From Oscillibacter sp. (GTDB taxonomy: Bacteria > Bacillota > Clostridia > Oscillospirales > Oscillospiraceae), in NCBI GenBank assembly GCA_009773995.1, contig VSMY01000075.1, forward strand, positions 1 through 13,573: 13,573 bases of DNA, given 5' to 3'. This document shows, piece after piece, positions 7,308 through 12,822 of the stretch (the stretch's first letter is position 1; each line of letters opens with the position of its first letter). The notes under the pieces are model-generated. The model did not search any database. It had not been told where the DNA came from and saw nothing but the letters and a program-made list of their open reading frames with translations. Position numbers and translations under genes: made by a program.

Positions 7308-7733
7308 ATGAACCGCGAAAATAAACGGAAGCTATACGAAAAAGGCTACTACAAAACCCACCCCTGCACCGACAGCTTCACCTGCCGGGTCTGCGGCCGC
7401 CTGGTCACCCCGGTGGGAGCGGGCGGAGACCACCGCAACCACTGCCCCAACTGCCTTTCCAGCGTCCACCTGGACGTGGAGCCCGGCGACCGGGCGGCGG
7501 ACTGCGGCGGGGTCATGGACCCCATCGCCGTGTGGGTCCGCAAGGGGGGCGAGTGGGCCGTTGTCCACCGCTGCCGCCGCTGCGGCTGCCTGAGCTCCAA
7601 CCGGGTGGCGGCGGACGACAACCCCATGAAGCTGATGAGCATCGCCATGAAGCCCCTGTGCGCCCCGCCCTTCCCGCTGGAGCGCATTGAGGAGATGACC
7701 GCCCTCATGGGCGGCAGCGGCTCCATAGGATAA
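7308..7733 (+). CDS. RNHCP domain-containing protein
   Basis: This 141-residue cytoplasmic protein belongs to the RNHCP family (zinc-ribbon-like, function unknown), named for the motif seen here at residues 43-47 within GDHRNHCPNCLSSVH. Paired cysteines could bind metal: C26/C29 (CRVC), C46/C49 (CPNC), C66, and C89/C92/C94 (CRRCGC). The N-terminus is basic (MNRENKRKLYEKGYYKTH). The ATG at 7308 is chosen because AGGAGG lies 10 nt upstream and the family-like sequence begins there. The frame stays open upstream to a TTG at 7212, but that extension runs through the leader hairpins and has no ribosome site. The start is preceded by the leader peptide and hairpins described separately, which suggests translational control. 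Downstream lies a convergent XRE gene beyond two hairpins. Family assignment is confident, function is unknown. Confidence 0.88.
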   Translation: MNRENKRKLYEKGYYKTHPCTDSFTCRVCGRLVTPVGAGGDHRNHCPNCLSSVHLDVEPGDRAADCGGVMDPIAVWVRKGGEWAVVHRCRRCGCLSSNRVAADDNPMKLMSIAMKPLCAPPFPLERIEEMTALMGGSGSIG

Positions 7734-7741
7734 ACCAAACC

Positions 7742-7761
7742 GGGCGGGGGCTTCCCCGCCC
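7742..7761 (-). terminator. GC hairpin between convergent genes
   Basis: GGGCGGGG (7742-7749) pairs with CCCCGCCC (7754-7761) around a 4-nt loop, 8 bp after the RNHCP stop. No T-run follows on the plus strand. Reading the minus strand, the hairpin is followed by GGTTTGGTTTA, so it may work better as a backup terminator for the XRE gene. Confidence 0.4.
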
Positions 7762-7775
7762 AAGGGATAAACAAC

Positions 7776-7801
7776 AGGAGCTCCGGTTTCCCGGAGCTCC
7801 T
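7776..7801 (-). terminator. Hairpin terminator overlapping the XRE gene stop codon
   Basis: AGGAGCTCCGG (7776-7786) and CCGGAGCTCCT (7791-7801) form a perfect 11-bp stem with a TTTC loop. It overlaps the XRE stop codon (7800-7802), and on the minus strand it is followed by GTTGTTTATC, a short U-rich tail. It probably terminates the XRE transcript and may also stop read-through from the RNHCP gene. Confidence 0.55.
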
Positions 7802-8048
7802 ACGGTTCCAACAATTCCTCCACCGTCACGCCCAATGCCTGGGCCAGGGCTTTCAGCTCGATATCCGTCACAAACCGCTGGCCGCTCTCAATGCGCTGGA
7901 CCGCGTTCTTATCCACGTCCAGTCCCCCCAGCTGGAGCATGTCCGCCAGCCCCCGCTGGGACAGCTTCGGCTTTTTGGCCTTGCGCAAAGCAGCCACCTG
8001 TGTGCCGCAGAGATTGTATCGCCCATTCGGGGCCCGATTCTTGTACAT
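7800..8048 (-). CDS. XRE-family helix-turn-helix transcriptional regulator
   Basis: This small DNA-binding protein (82 residues) consists almost entirely of one Cro/C1-type helix-turn-helix domain. Helix 1 is GTQVAALRKA (15-24), the helix-turn-helix runs from LSQRGLADML (29-38) to VDKNAVQRIESGQ (45-57), and the domain ends in TDIELKALAQALGVTVEELLE (61-81). The loop before the recognition helix (LGGLDVDKN) is longer than in textbook family members. The start at 8048 is preferred because GGGA lies about 8 nt upstream. Earlier in-frame ATGs at 8057 and 8066 lack ribosome sites, and the 8066 one falls inside operator 1. It is divergent from the 83-residue gene at 8146, and the region between them carries two matching palindromes, so autoregulation and control of that gene are likely. 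Confidence 0.88.
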   Translation of the reverse strand: MYKNRAPNGRYNLCGTQVAALRKAKKPKLSQRGLADMLQLGGLDVDKNAVQRIESGQRFVTDIELKALAQALGVTVEELLEP

Positions 8049-8060
8049 GAAAACCATCCC

Positions 8061-8079
8061 TGACATTTAGTGATTGTCA
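8061..8079. promoter_or_regulatory. Operator-like palindrome 1
   Basis: TGACATTTAGTGATTGTCA is a 19-bp imperfect palindrome with perfect TGACA/TGTCA ends. It matches the second site (8114-8132) at 15 of 19 positions. It overlaps the candidate -35 of the rightward gene (TTGTCA, 8074-8079). The divergent XRE protein is the natural candidate ligand. Confidence 0.6.
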
Positions 8080-8102
8080 TTTGGACCATTTTATGGTATC
8101 CT
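8074..8102 (+). promoter_or_regulatory. Candidate promoter of the 83-residue gene
   Basis: TTGTCA (8074-8079) and TATCCT (8097-8102) are spaced 17 bp apart. The -35 box lies inside operator 1, and the predicted start near 8109 lies just before operator 2, so a repressor bound at either site should block transcription. Confidence 0.45.
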
Positions 8103-8113
8103 GTAATGGCAGT

Positions 8114-8132
8114 TGACATTCATTAAATGTCA
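8114..8132. promoter_or_regulatory. Operator-like palindrome 2
   Basis: TGACATTCATTAAATGTCA is a nearly perfect 19-bp palindrome with 7-bp arms TGACATT/AATGTCA. Its centre is 53 bp from that of operator 1, close to five helical turns, so both sites face the same side of the DNA. It lies just ahead of the ribosome binding site (AAGGAGG) of the 83-residue gene and upstream of the leftward XRE gene. Confidence 0.62.
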
Positions 8133-8145
8133 TAAGGAGGTTTTT

Positions 8146-8397
8146 ATGGAATTGACCGCACAGGAAGAGCTGGCGGCCCAGGCCATTGGCCTGGAAGCCA
8201 TGCGGTATTTGAAGGACGGGGAAACCATCCGGAAAATTGCCGCAGAAACGGAATCCAGAGCCATGCGGGCTCTGGAGGGAATCCGCCGCATTCTAAACGA
8301 CGACAACCTGGACGACCCGGAATGCTTTCAGCGAATCGAATCCATTCTATCCACATTGGAGGACGCCGGGATTTTCACCACCCGCCACGACTGGTAA
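8146..8397 (+). CDS. Small acidic helical protein, unknown function
   Basis: This 83-residue protein is not recognised by name. It is predicted to be almost wholly helical, with no membrane segment, signal peptide or cysteine cluster. The first half (MELTAQEELAAQAIGLEAMRYLKDGETIRKIAAETESRAMRAL, split over residues 1-43) is amphipathic. The second half is Asp/Glu-rich (NDDNLDDPECF, 51-61) and ends in the motif RHDW (80-83). The ATG at 8146 has AAGGAGG 5 nt upstream, an excellent ribosome site. The TTG extension to 8113 would run through operator 2 and is rejected. The gene is divergent from the XRE regulator and under its probable operators, so the pair forms a two-gene module. It could be a regulator partner, a toxin-antitoxin component or an effector, and no motif distinguishes these. 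Confidence 0.72.
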   Translation: MELTAQEELAAQAIGLEAMRYLKDGETIRKIAAETESRAMRALEGIRRILNDDNLDDPECFQRIESILSTLEDAGIFTTRHDW

Positions 8398-8734
8398 GCC
8401 AGGGACGGGCGGCAGATTGCCGCCCCTACAGGCGCCAACCATTCCCCCCGCCAACACCAGGTTAGCGGCAGCGAGGAGGGCCGGACAGGCCTTGCATCAA
8501 CCACCCAACCCCCACTCAAACTACGCCGCGGGCAGGGACATGCGTACCAAACAGTCCGTATCGTAGCCGCGCCCCTCGTTTTCTCTCTTCCACCGTGCAC
8601 GGCGCATTCTCTCTTTTCGCAAAAGAGAGAATGGGGGGTGCAATGAACCAGCCATCGCTGAGCTCCAATCTCCCCCGCCCGAAGGGCGAGTATCACCCCC
8701 CTCATGGGGGGCCCCAGGAAGGACAGTCTTAGTA
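8398..8734. repeat. Gene-free stretch rich in inverted repeats
   Basis: No credible gene is seen in this 337-bp stretch. It contains GGGCGGCA/TGCCGCCC (8407-8414, 8418-8425), the 10-bp palindrome CCGTGCACGG (8593-8602), a perfect 13-bp repeat CATTCTCTCTTTT/AAAAGAGAGAATG (8605-8617, 8621-8633) and CCCCCC/GGGGGG (8696-8701, 8706-8711). None is followed by a convincing T-tract in either direction, apart from the T-rich left arm of the 8605 repeat. The mosaic of hairpins, with composition unlike the flanks, resembles dispersed intergenic repeats of high-GC Clostridia. The promoter of the peptidase operon should lie here, but no clear -35/-10 pair was found. Confidence 0.5.
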
Positions 8735-9826
8735 ATGAACCATTACGAAAACATCGCCGCCGCCTTAGAGGCGGAACACCTGGACGCCGTCCTCCTCACC
8801 GGGGAGGCCAACCGCTTTTACGCCACCGGCTTCTTCACCCCCGGCGCGGACGCCACGGCCCTCATCACCCGGAAGGACGCGATATTTTTCACCGACGCCC
8901 GCTACACCGAGGCCGCCGCCCGCCGTCTCGGCGGGGCGGAGCTCCGGGAGGTAAAGCCCGGAAAGGGTCTCCTGGACCAGCTCAAGGAGCTGGTGTTTTT
9001 AAAGGGCATCCGCCGTCTGGGCTTTGAGGACGCGGCCATGTCCGTCCAGTCCTTCCGGCGGCTGGAAAAGGCCCTGGACGAGGAGGGCCATCCCCCCTGC
9101 GAGCTGGTCGGCGCCTCCGAGCCTATCTTGAAGCTCCGGCAGGCCAAAGACCCGGAGGAGCTCCAAGCCATGGAGGCCGCCCAGGGCATCGCCGAGCGGG
9201 CGCTGGAGGACATCCTGAAAGAAGTCCGCCCCGGCGTGACGGAGAAGGAGATCGCCGCCCGGCTCCAGTATCTGATGCTGCACTACGGCGCGTCGGACAT
9301 GTCCTTCGACCCCATCGTGGTCTCCGGCCCCAACGGAAGCCTGCCCCACGGCGTGCCCTCGGAGAAGGAAATTCAAGCCGGGGAGTTCGTCACCATGGAC
9401 TTCGGCTGTATCTACGGCGGCTACTGCTCCGACATGACCCGCACCGTGGCGGTTGGGTCCGTGACGGAGGAGATGGAGCGGGTTTACAAGACCGTCCTGG
9501 CCGCCCAGGAGGCGGGCGTCGCCGCCGCAAGGGCCGGGGTCCCCGGCAAGGACGTGGACGCCGCCGCAAGGGCCGTCATCGCGGCGGCGGGCTATGGGGA
9601 GTACTTCACCCACAGCTTCGGCCACGGGGTAGGCGTGGAAATCCACGAGGCCCCCAACGCCGCTTCCTCCAACGACAAGCCCCTTCCCGCCGGGGCGGTG
9701 ATTTCGGCGGAGCCGGGGATTTACATTCCCGGAACGTTAGGCGTCCGCATCGAGGACGTGATTTTGATTACCACGGAGGGCCGCCGGAACCTGACGAAGG
9801 CCCCCAAGGAATTGCTGATTCTCTGA
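8735..9826 (+). CDS. M24 family metallopeptidase (Xaa-Pro aminopeptidase/dipeptidase type)
   Basis: This 363-residue cytoplasmic peptidase probably removes N-terminal residues next to proline, or cleaves Xaa-Pro dipeptides, using two metal ions. An N-terminal creatinase-like domain (about 1-130) is followed by the pita-bread catalytic domain (about 140-363). All five metal ligands are visible: Asp222 (MDFGC), Asp233 (CSDMTRT), His297 (SFGHGVG), Glu326 (SAEPGIY) and Glu340 (VRIEDV). The active-site histidines His205 (LPHGVPS) and His304 (IHEAP) are also present. Length fits the short YqhT/PepQ-like Firmicutes enzymes. The ATG has AGGAAGGA about 11 nt upstream. It leads a tight operon with the ArsC-like and dihydrouridine synthase genes. 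The exact choice between aminopeptidase and prolidase cannot be made from sequence. Confidence 0.95.
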   Translation: MNHYENIAAALEAEHLDAVLLTGEANRFYATGFFTPGADATALITRKDAIFFTDARYTEAAARRLGGAELREVKPGKGLLDQLKELVFLKGIRRLGFEDAAMSVQSFRRLEKALDEEGHPPCELVGASEPILKLRQAKDPEELQAMEAAQGIAERALEDILKEVRPGVTEKEIAARLQYLMLHYGASDMSFDPIVVSGPNGSLPHGVPSEKEIQAGEFVTMDFGCIYGGYCSDMTRTVAVGSVTEEMERVYKTVLAAQEAGVAAARAGVPGKDVDAAARAVIAAAGYGEYFTHSFGHGVGVEIHEAPNAASSNDKPLPAGAVISAEPGIYIPGTLGVRIEDVILITTEGRRNLTKAPKELLIL

Positions 9827-9842
9827 AAGGAGGGATTCCCAA

Positions 9843-10193
9843 ATGCGCATGCTCTGGTATCCCAAATGCACCACCTGCCAGAAGGCGAAAAAATGGCTGG
9901 ACGAAAAGGGCCTCGCCTGTGAGGTCCGGGACATCAAGCTGGAGAACCCCAGCGCCGACGAACTCCGCCAATGGCACCAGGCCAGCAACCTGCCCCTGAA
10001 GCGCTTTTTCAACACCAGCGGCCTCCAGTACAAGGCCCTGGGATTGAAGGACAAGCTCCCCGCCATGAGCGAGGAGGAGCAGCTGGCCCTCCTGGCCACC
10101 GACGGCATGCTGGTAAAGCGGCCCATTTTGGTGGGGGACGGCTTCGTCCTCACCGGCTTCAAGCCCCAGGAGTGGGAGGAGAAGCTGGGATGA
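9843..10193 (+). CDS. ArsC/Spx/MgsR-family thioredoxin-like protein
   Basis: This 116-residue protein has the arsenate-reductase-like thioredoxin fold. The N-terminal strand leads into WYPKCTTCQKAKKWL with a Cys9-x-x-Cys12 redox pair, as in the Spx/MgsR branch. The family segment KRPILVGDGFVLTGFKPQEW (92-111) holds the cis-Pro after the conserved Arg. Helical spacer regions at 20-50 and 70-85 match the family, and 110-140 residues is its usual length. True arsenate reductases of the glutaredoxin type keep a single catalytic Cys with Arg partners, and no arsenic genes are nearby, so a general redox or regulatory role is equally likely. The first of two close ATGs (9843, 9849) is chosen because AGGAGG lies 9 nt upstream of it. 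The stop overlaps the next start (ATGA), so it is translationally coupled to the dihydrouridine synthase gene. Confidence 0.88.
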   Translation: MRMLWYPKCTTCQKAKKWLDEKGLACEVRDIKLENPSADELRQWHQASNLPLKRFFNTSGLQYKALGLKDKLPAMSEEEQLALLATDGMLVKRPILVGDGFVLTGFKPQEWEEKLG

Positions 10194-11167
10194 TTGCCCG
10201 CTTGGACTTCGCTCCCCTGGACGGCATCACAAAGCGGGTCTTCCGCCGGGTGTGGCACGCGCATTTCGGCGGAGCGGACCGCTATTTCGTCCCTTTCATC
10301 TCGCCTACGGACCAGCATGTCATCACCCCCCGGGACCGCCGGGAGCTGGAAAACCCGGAAGGGCTCCCCCAGGTCCCCCAGGTGATGGCGAAACAGGCGG
10401 CGGACTTTGTCTGGGCGGCGGAGGCCCTGGCGGACATGGGTTACGCGGAGGTCAATTTGAACCTGGGCTGTCCCTCCGGCACCGTCACCGCCAAGGGGAA
10501 GGGCTCCGGCCTGCTGATGGACCCGGACCGCTTGGATCGCTTTTTGGATCAGGTCTTTTCCGGAACCAGGGTCCCCGTCTCCGTGAAGACCCGGCTGGGC
10601 TACAACACGCCGGAGGAGTTCCCCCGGCTGCTGGAGATTTTCAACCGCTACCCCATCGCCTGCCTCACCGTTCACCCCAGAGTCCGGCCGGAGAAGTACC
10701 GGGGGGCGGTGCACATGGACCAGTTCGCCCTGGCCCTGGCGGAGAGCAAAAACTCTGTGTGCTACAACGGGGACCTGACCTCCGCGGCGGGCGTCCGGGC
10801 CCTGGAGGCCCGCTTCCCCGCGCTGGACGCCGCCATGATTGGCCGGGGAGCCATTGCGGACCCGGCGCTTCTGCGGCGGCTCCGGGGCGGCCCCGCCGCT
10901 TCGAAAGAAGAGCTGCAAGCCTTCACCCAGGAGCTCTACCAAGCCTATCAGGACTTCTACGCCCAAGCCGCCCCCGACGGACAGGCCGCCCCGGCCTCCC
11001 AGCGGATGAAGGAGGTCTGGTTCTACCTGATCCACCTCTTTGAAAACGGCGAGCGCCTGGGGGGCCGGATGCGCCGCTCCCGGGGGCCCAGGGCCTACGA
11101 GGAGCTGGAGGCTCAAATTTTCCAGGAGCTGGACCTGTTGGACGCGCCCCAGGGGGAATTGGCATGA
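10190..11167 (+). CDS. tRNA-dihydrouridine synthase family protein
   Basis: This 325-residue flavoenzyme reduces uridine to dihydrouridine in tRNA using FMN and NADPH. The TIM-barrel signature elements are visible: FAPLDGIT (7-14) at the FMN site, NLGCPSGTVTAKGKGSGLL (91-109) with catalytic Cys94, SVKTRLG (131-137) with Lys133, TVHPR (160-164) with His162, NGD (193-195), and GRG (218-220) at the phosphate site. The C-terminal helical domain (about 240-320) holds a basic patch, GGRMRRSRGPR (291-301), suited to tRNA binding. The subfamily is uncertain, and the N-terminus and GCPSGTV region look nearest to DusC-type proteins. The ATG at 10190 overlaps the ArsC-like stop by four bases, and a GGAGGAG ribosome site lies within the upstream gene. 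It is the last gene before a terminator. Confidence 0.94.
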   Translation: MIARLDFAPLDGITKRVFRRVWHAHFGGADRYFVPFISPTDQHVITPRDRRELENPEGLPQVPQVMAKQAADFVWAAEALADMGYAEVNLNLGCPSGTVTAKGKGSGLLMDPDRLDRFLDQVFSGTRVPVSVKTRLGYNTPEEFPRLLEIFNRYPIACLTVHPRVRPEKYRGAVHMDQFALALAESKNSVCYNGDLTSAAGVRALEARFPALDAAMIGRGAIADPALLRRLRGGPAASKEELQAFTQELYQAYQDFYAQAAPDGQAAPASQRMKEVWFYLIHLFENGERLGGRMRRSRGPRAYEELEAQIFQELDLLDAPQGELA

Positions 11168-11170
11168 AAA

Positions 11171-11202
11171 GGACGGGCCCGCTCAGGAGGCGGGCCCGTT
11201 TT
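11171..11202 (+). terminator. Intrinsic terminator of the peptidase-ArsC-Dus operon
   Basis: ACGGGCCCGC (11173-11182) and GCGGGCCCGT (11190-11199) pair perfectly around a 7-nt loop and are followed by TTT. The stem starts only a few bases after the dihydrouridine synthase stop codon. Confidence 0.85.
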
Positions 11203-11206
11203 CCGC

Positions 11207-11235
11207 TTGCCATCCGGCCCGGACTGTGCTACACT
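11207..11235 (+). promoter_or_regulatory. Promoter of the DUF975 gene, extended -10 type
   Basis: TTGCCA (11207-11212) and TACACT (11230-11235) are spaced 17 bp apart, and the -10 is preceded by TGC, giving an extended -10. It lies just after the terminator and about 38 bp before the start codon at 11273. Confidence 0.6.
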
Positions 11236-11272
11236 AGGATAAAGACACAACCACGTTTCAGGAGGCCCTATT

Positions 11273-12082
11273 ATGACGTTTGAACAGATCGACCGGAAGC
11301 AATGCAAGTGGGAGGCGGCGGAGCTGCTGCGGGACGCTCAGGTCTCCCCCAAGGCCATGACCGCCCTGTACATGGGGCTGATCATCGTGCTGGAGCTGTT
11401 CTCCTCCCTGGTGGACACCGGCTTTTTCGGCATCTTCCTCTCCATCCTGGTTTCCCTCATCAGCACCGTCCTGGCCTCAGGCTTCGCCCTGTACTGCATG
11501 GCCGTCCGCCGGGGGGAGCGGGCGGAGTTTCTGACTCTGTTCGACGGCTTTTCCTTCGTGGGAAAGCTGATCCTGCTGGACATCCTATTCAGCCTCTTCG
11601 TCTTTCTCTGGTCCCTGCTCTTCATCATCCCCGGCGTCATCGCCGCCTACCGCTACGGCTTCGCCTTCTACAACCTCTACGAGGACCCAAGCCTCGGCGT
11701 GATGGAGGCCCTGGACATGAGCAAGCGGCAGACCCTGGGCTATAAATCCCAGCTCTTTGTCCTGGATCTAAGCTACATCGGCTGGGTTCTCCTGGCCTCT
11801 CTTCCCACCCTTTTGCTGATCTTCCAGATCAACCGGGATCTGACCATGTCTGTGCTCTACGGCATCCCCGTGCCCTCCACCTATTTCGGGCTTCCCATTT
11901 TCATTCTAAACGCCGTTTTCGGCCTCTGGCAGCTGCTGGTCGCCCTCTTTTACGTCCCCAATTGCATCTGCGTCAAGCTCAGCTACTTTGATGTGGCCAA
12001 GCGGACCTCCGGCGTGGGCCTGGGGACCGAGGAGCCGTCCGCTCCCTGGGACGGGTGGAACGCCCCGGACGGGCTGGGCTGA
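11273..12082 (+). CDS. DUF975 family integral membrane protein
   Basis: This 269-residue polytopic membrane protein has no known activity. Hydrophobic segments lie around residues 30-48, 50-78, 97-124, 160-184 and 205-235. The family hallmark is IIPGVIAAYRYGFAFYNLYEDP with the following MEALDMSKRQTLGYK (about 118-158), in which a transmembrane Pro-Gly turn precedes a conserved cytoplasmic motif. The soluble N-terminus (MTFEQIDRKQCKWEAAELL) and the Gly/Pro/Trp-rich C-terminal tail (about 245-269) are cytoplasmic by the positive-inside rule. AGGAGG lies 7 nt before the ATG. It is transcribed alone from its own promoter and ends at a strong terminator shared with the convergent ECF gene. Family assignment is confident, role is unknown. 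Confidence 0.88.
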   Translation: MTFEQIDRKQCKWEAAELLRDAQVSPKAMTALYMGLIIVLELFSSLVDTGFFGIFLSILVSLISTVLASGFALYCMAVRRGERAEFLTLFDGFSFVGKLILLDILFSLFVFLWSLLFIIPGVIAAYRYGFAFYNLYEDPSLGVMEALDMSKRQTLGYKSQLFVLDLSYIGWVLLASLPTLLLIFQINRDLTMSVLYGIPVPSTYFGLPIFILNAVFGLWQLLVALFYVPNCICVKLSYFDVAKRTSGVGLGTEEPSAPWDGWNAPDGLG

Positions 12083-12106
12083 GGTTTCATCCTATTTTCG
12101 TATTAT

Positions 12107-12148
12107 AAAACCGGGTCCTCCAAGCACCGCCTTGGAGGACCCGGTTTT
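12107..12148. terminator. Bidirectional terminator between DUF975 and ECF genes
   Basis: A perfect 18-bp inverted repeat, AAAACCGGGTCCTCCAAG (12107-12124) and CTTGGAGGACCCGGTTTT (12131-12148), encloses a 6-nt loop. It ends in TTTTT on the plus strand and TTTT followed by ATAATA on the minus strand. It should terminate both converging transcripts. Confidence 0.95.
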
Positions 12149-12156
12149 TCCTGTGC

Positions 12157-12717
12157 TTACAGGCTGGGGAACCGCTTCCGGACGTATCCGCTCCGCCGCA
12201 GGGCCAGCGCCAGCAGCGTGGACGCCGCCGCGCCGAAGGCGGCCTGAACCAGATTGCTGGGGATACCCGCCGCGCCGGCCGTCAGGCAGAGGCTCAGGGC
12301 CCCTCCCCCGGAGAGGGCGGCCAGCGCCCCGTCAAACAGCCAGTAGCCCAGAACCATGGGGACCTCCGCCGCCAGGGCGGAAAGCAGCAGCCCCTTCTTC
12401 CCCAGGCGGCGGTACAGCAGCGCCGCCGTCAGGGCCATAAGGGCCTTGATGACCAGGGTGGCTGGAACGTAAACGGCATAGCCGCTCAGCAAATCCGCCA
12501 AGGCGGGACCCACGCCCCCGGCCGCCGCTCCGTATACCGGTCCCAGCAGCCAGGCCCCCAGGATCACCACCGCGTCCCCCAGGTTCATGTACCCGCCGGT
12601 GGGGGAAGGCACCTGCAAAACCATCGTCCCCACGCAGCCCAGGGCGGCGAACAGCCCCGTCAGCGCCAGCATCCGGGCCCCCGCCCGGTCCGCCTCCCGG
12701 TTTAAAATCTTTTCCAT
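12157..12717 (-). CDS. ECF transporter S component, possibly for a vitamin B6 compound
   Basis: This 186-residue membrane protein is the substrate-capture subunit of an energy-coupling-factor importer, which shares an EcfA/A'/T module encoded elsewhere. About six hydrophobic segments are visible (residues 16-35, 47-66, 68-82, 86-103, 109-135, 141-172). The family segment GGYMNLGDAVVILGAW continues into LGPVYGAAAGGVGPALADLL and VPATLVIKALMAL (41-96), with the conserved GD and Lys91, as in the HmpT/PdxU-type (COG4720-like) group. This group includes transporters predicted for hydroxymethylpyrimidine and pyridoxine. The divergent MocR/PdxR-type regulator points toward a B6 vitamer. No TPP or FMN riboswitch is visible upstream, which weighs against thiamine precursors or riboflavin. 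AAAGGAG lies about 9 nt before the start. Family is confident, substrate is inference. Confidence 0.85.
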   Translation of the reverse strand: MEKILNREADRAGARMLALTGLFAALGCVGTMVLQVPSPTGGYMNLGDAVVILGAWLLGPVYGAAAGGVGPALADLLSGYAVYVPATLVIKALMALTAALLYRRLGKKGLLLSALAAEVPMVLGYWLFDGALAALSGGGALSLCLTAGAAGIPSNLVQAAFGAAASTLLALALRRSGYVRKRFPSL

Positions 12718-12738
12718 TCCGCTTCGCTCCTTTGTCGG

Positions 12739-12778
12739 TTGATGTTGCCATCATAGCGCAGTTATGATATGATAGAAA
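12739..12778. promoter_or_regulatory. Overlapping divergent promoters of the ECF and MocR genes
   Basis: Rightward, TTGATG (12739-12744) and TATGAT (12763-12768) are spaced 18 bp apart. Leftward, a TATGAT -10 is read from 12755 to 12750, with a weak TTTCTA -35 (12778-12773) 17 bp away. The two -10 boxes form the inverted repeat ATCATA-N7-TATGAT, so one regulator bound here could control both genes. MocR proteins commonly autoregulate from such shared regions. Confidence 0.5.
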
Positions 12779-12822
12779 TAGCCAAAATGAGAATTTTTTA
12801 TAAGGTCAGAGGGGGCGCGGTC

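Noticed and set aside
7800..8397. Calling the XRE and small-protein pair a toxin-antitoxin system
   Set aside because: The divergent rather than co-directional arrangement and the absence of any known toxin motif leave this as one possibility only.
8328..8705. A 125-residue minus-strand open frame in the repeat-rich gap
   Set aside because: It overlaps the end of the 83-residue gene, encodes Arg/Cys/Trp-rich sequence without domain character, and runs through all the hairpins. It is most likely a spurious ORF created by the repeats.
9843..10193. Naming the ArsC-like gene arsC
   Set aside because: It has the CxxC of the Spx/MgsR branch and no arsenic-resistance neighbours.
12332..12754. A 140-residue minus-strand open frame overlapping the ECF gene
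   Set aside because: It is an out-of-frame shadow of the ECF S component, which has clear membrane segments and family motifs.
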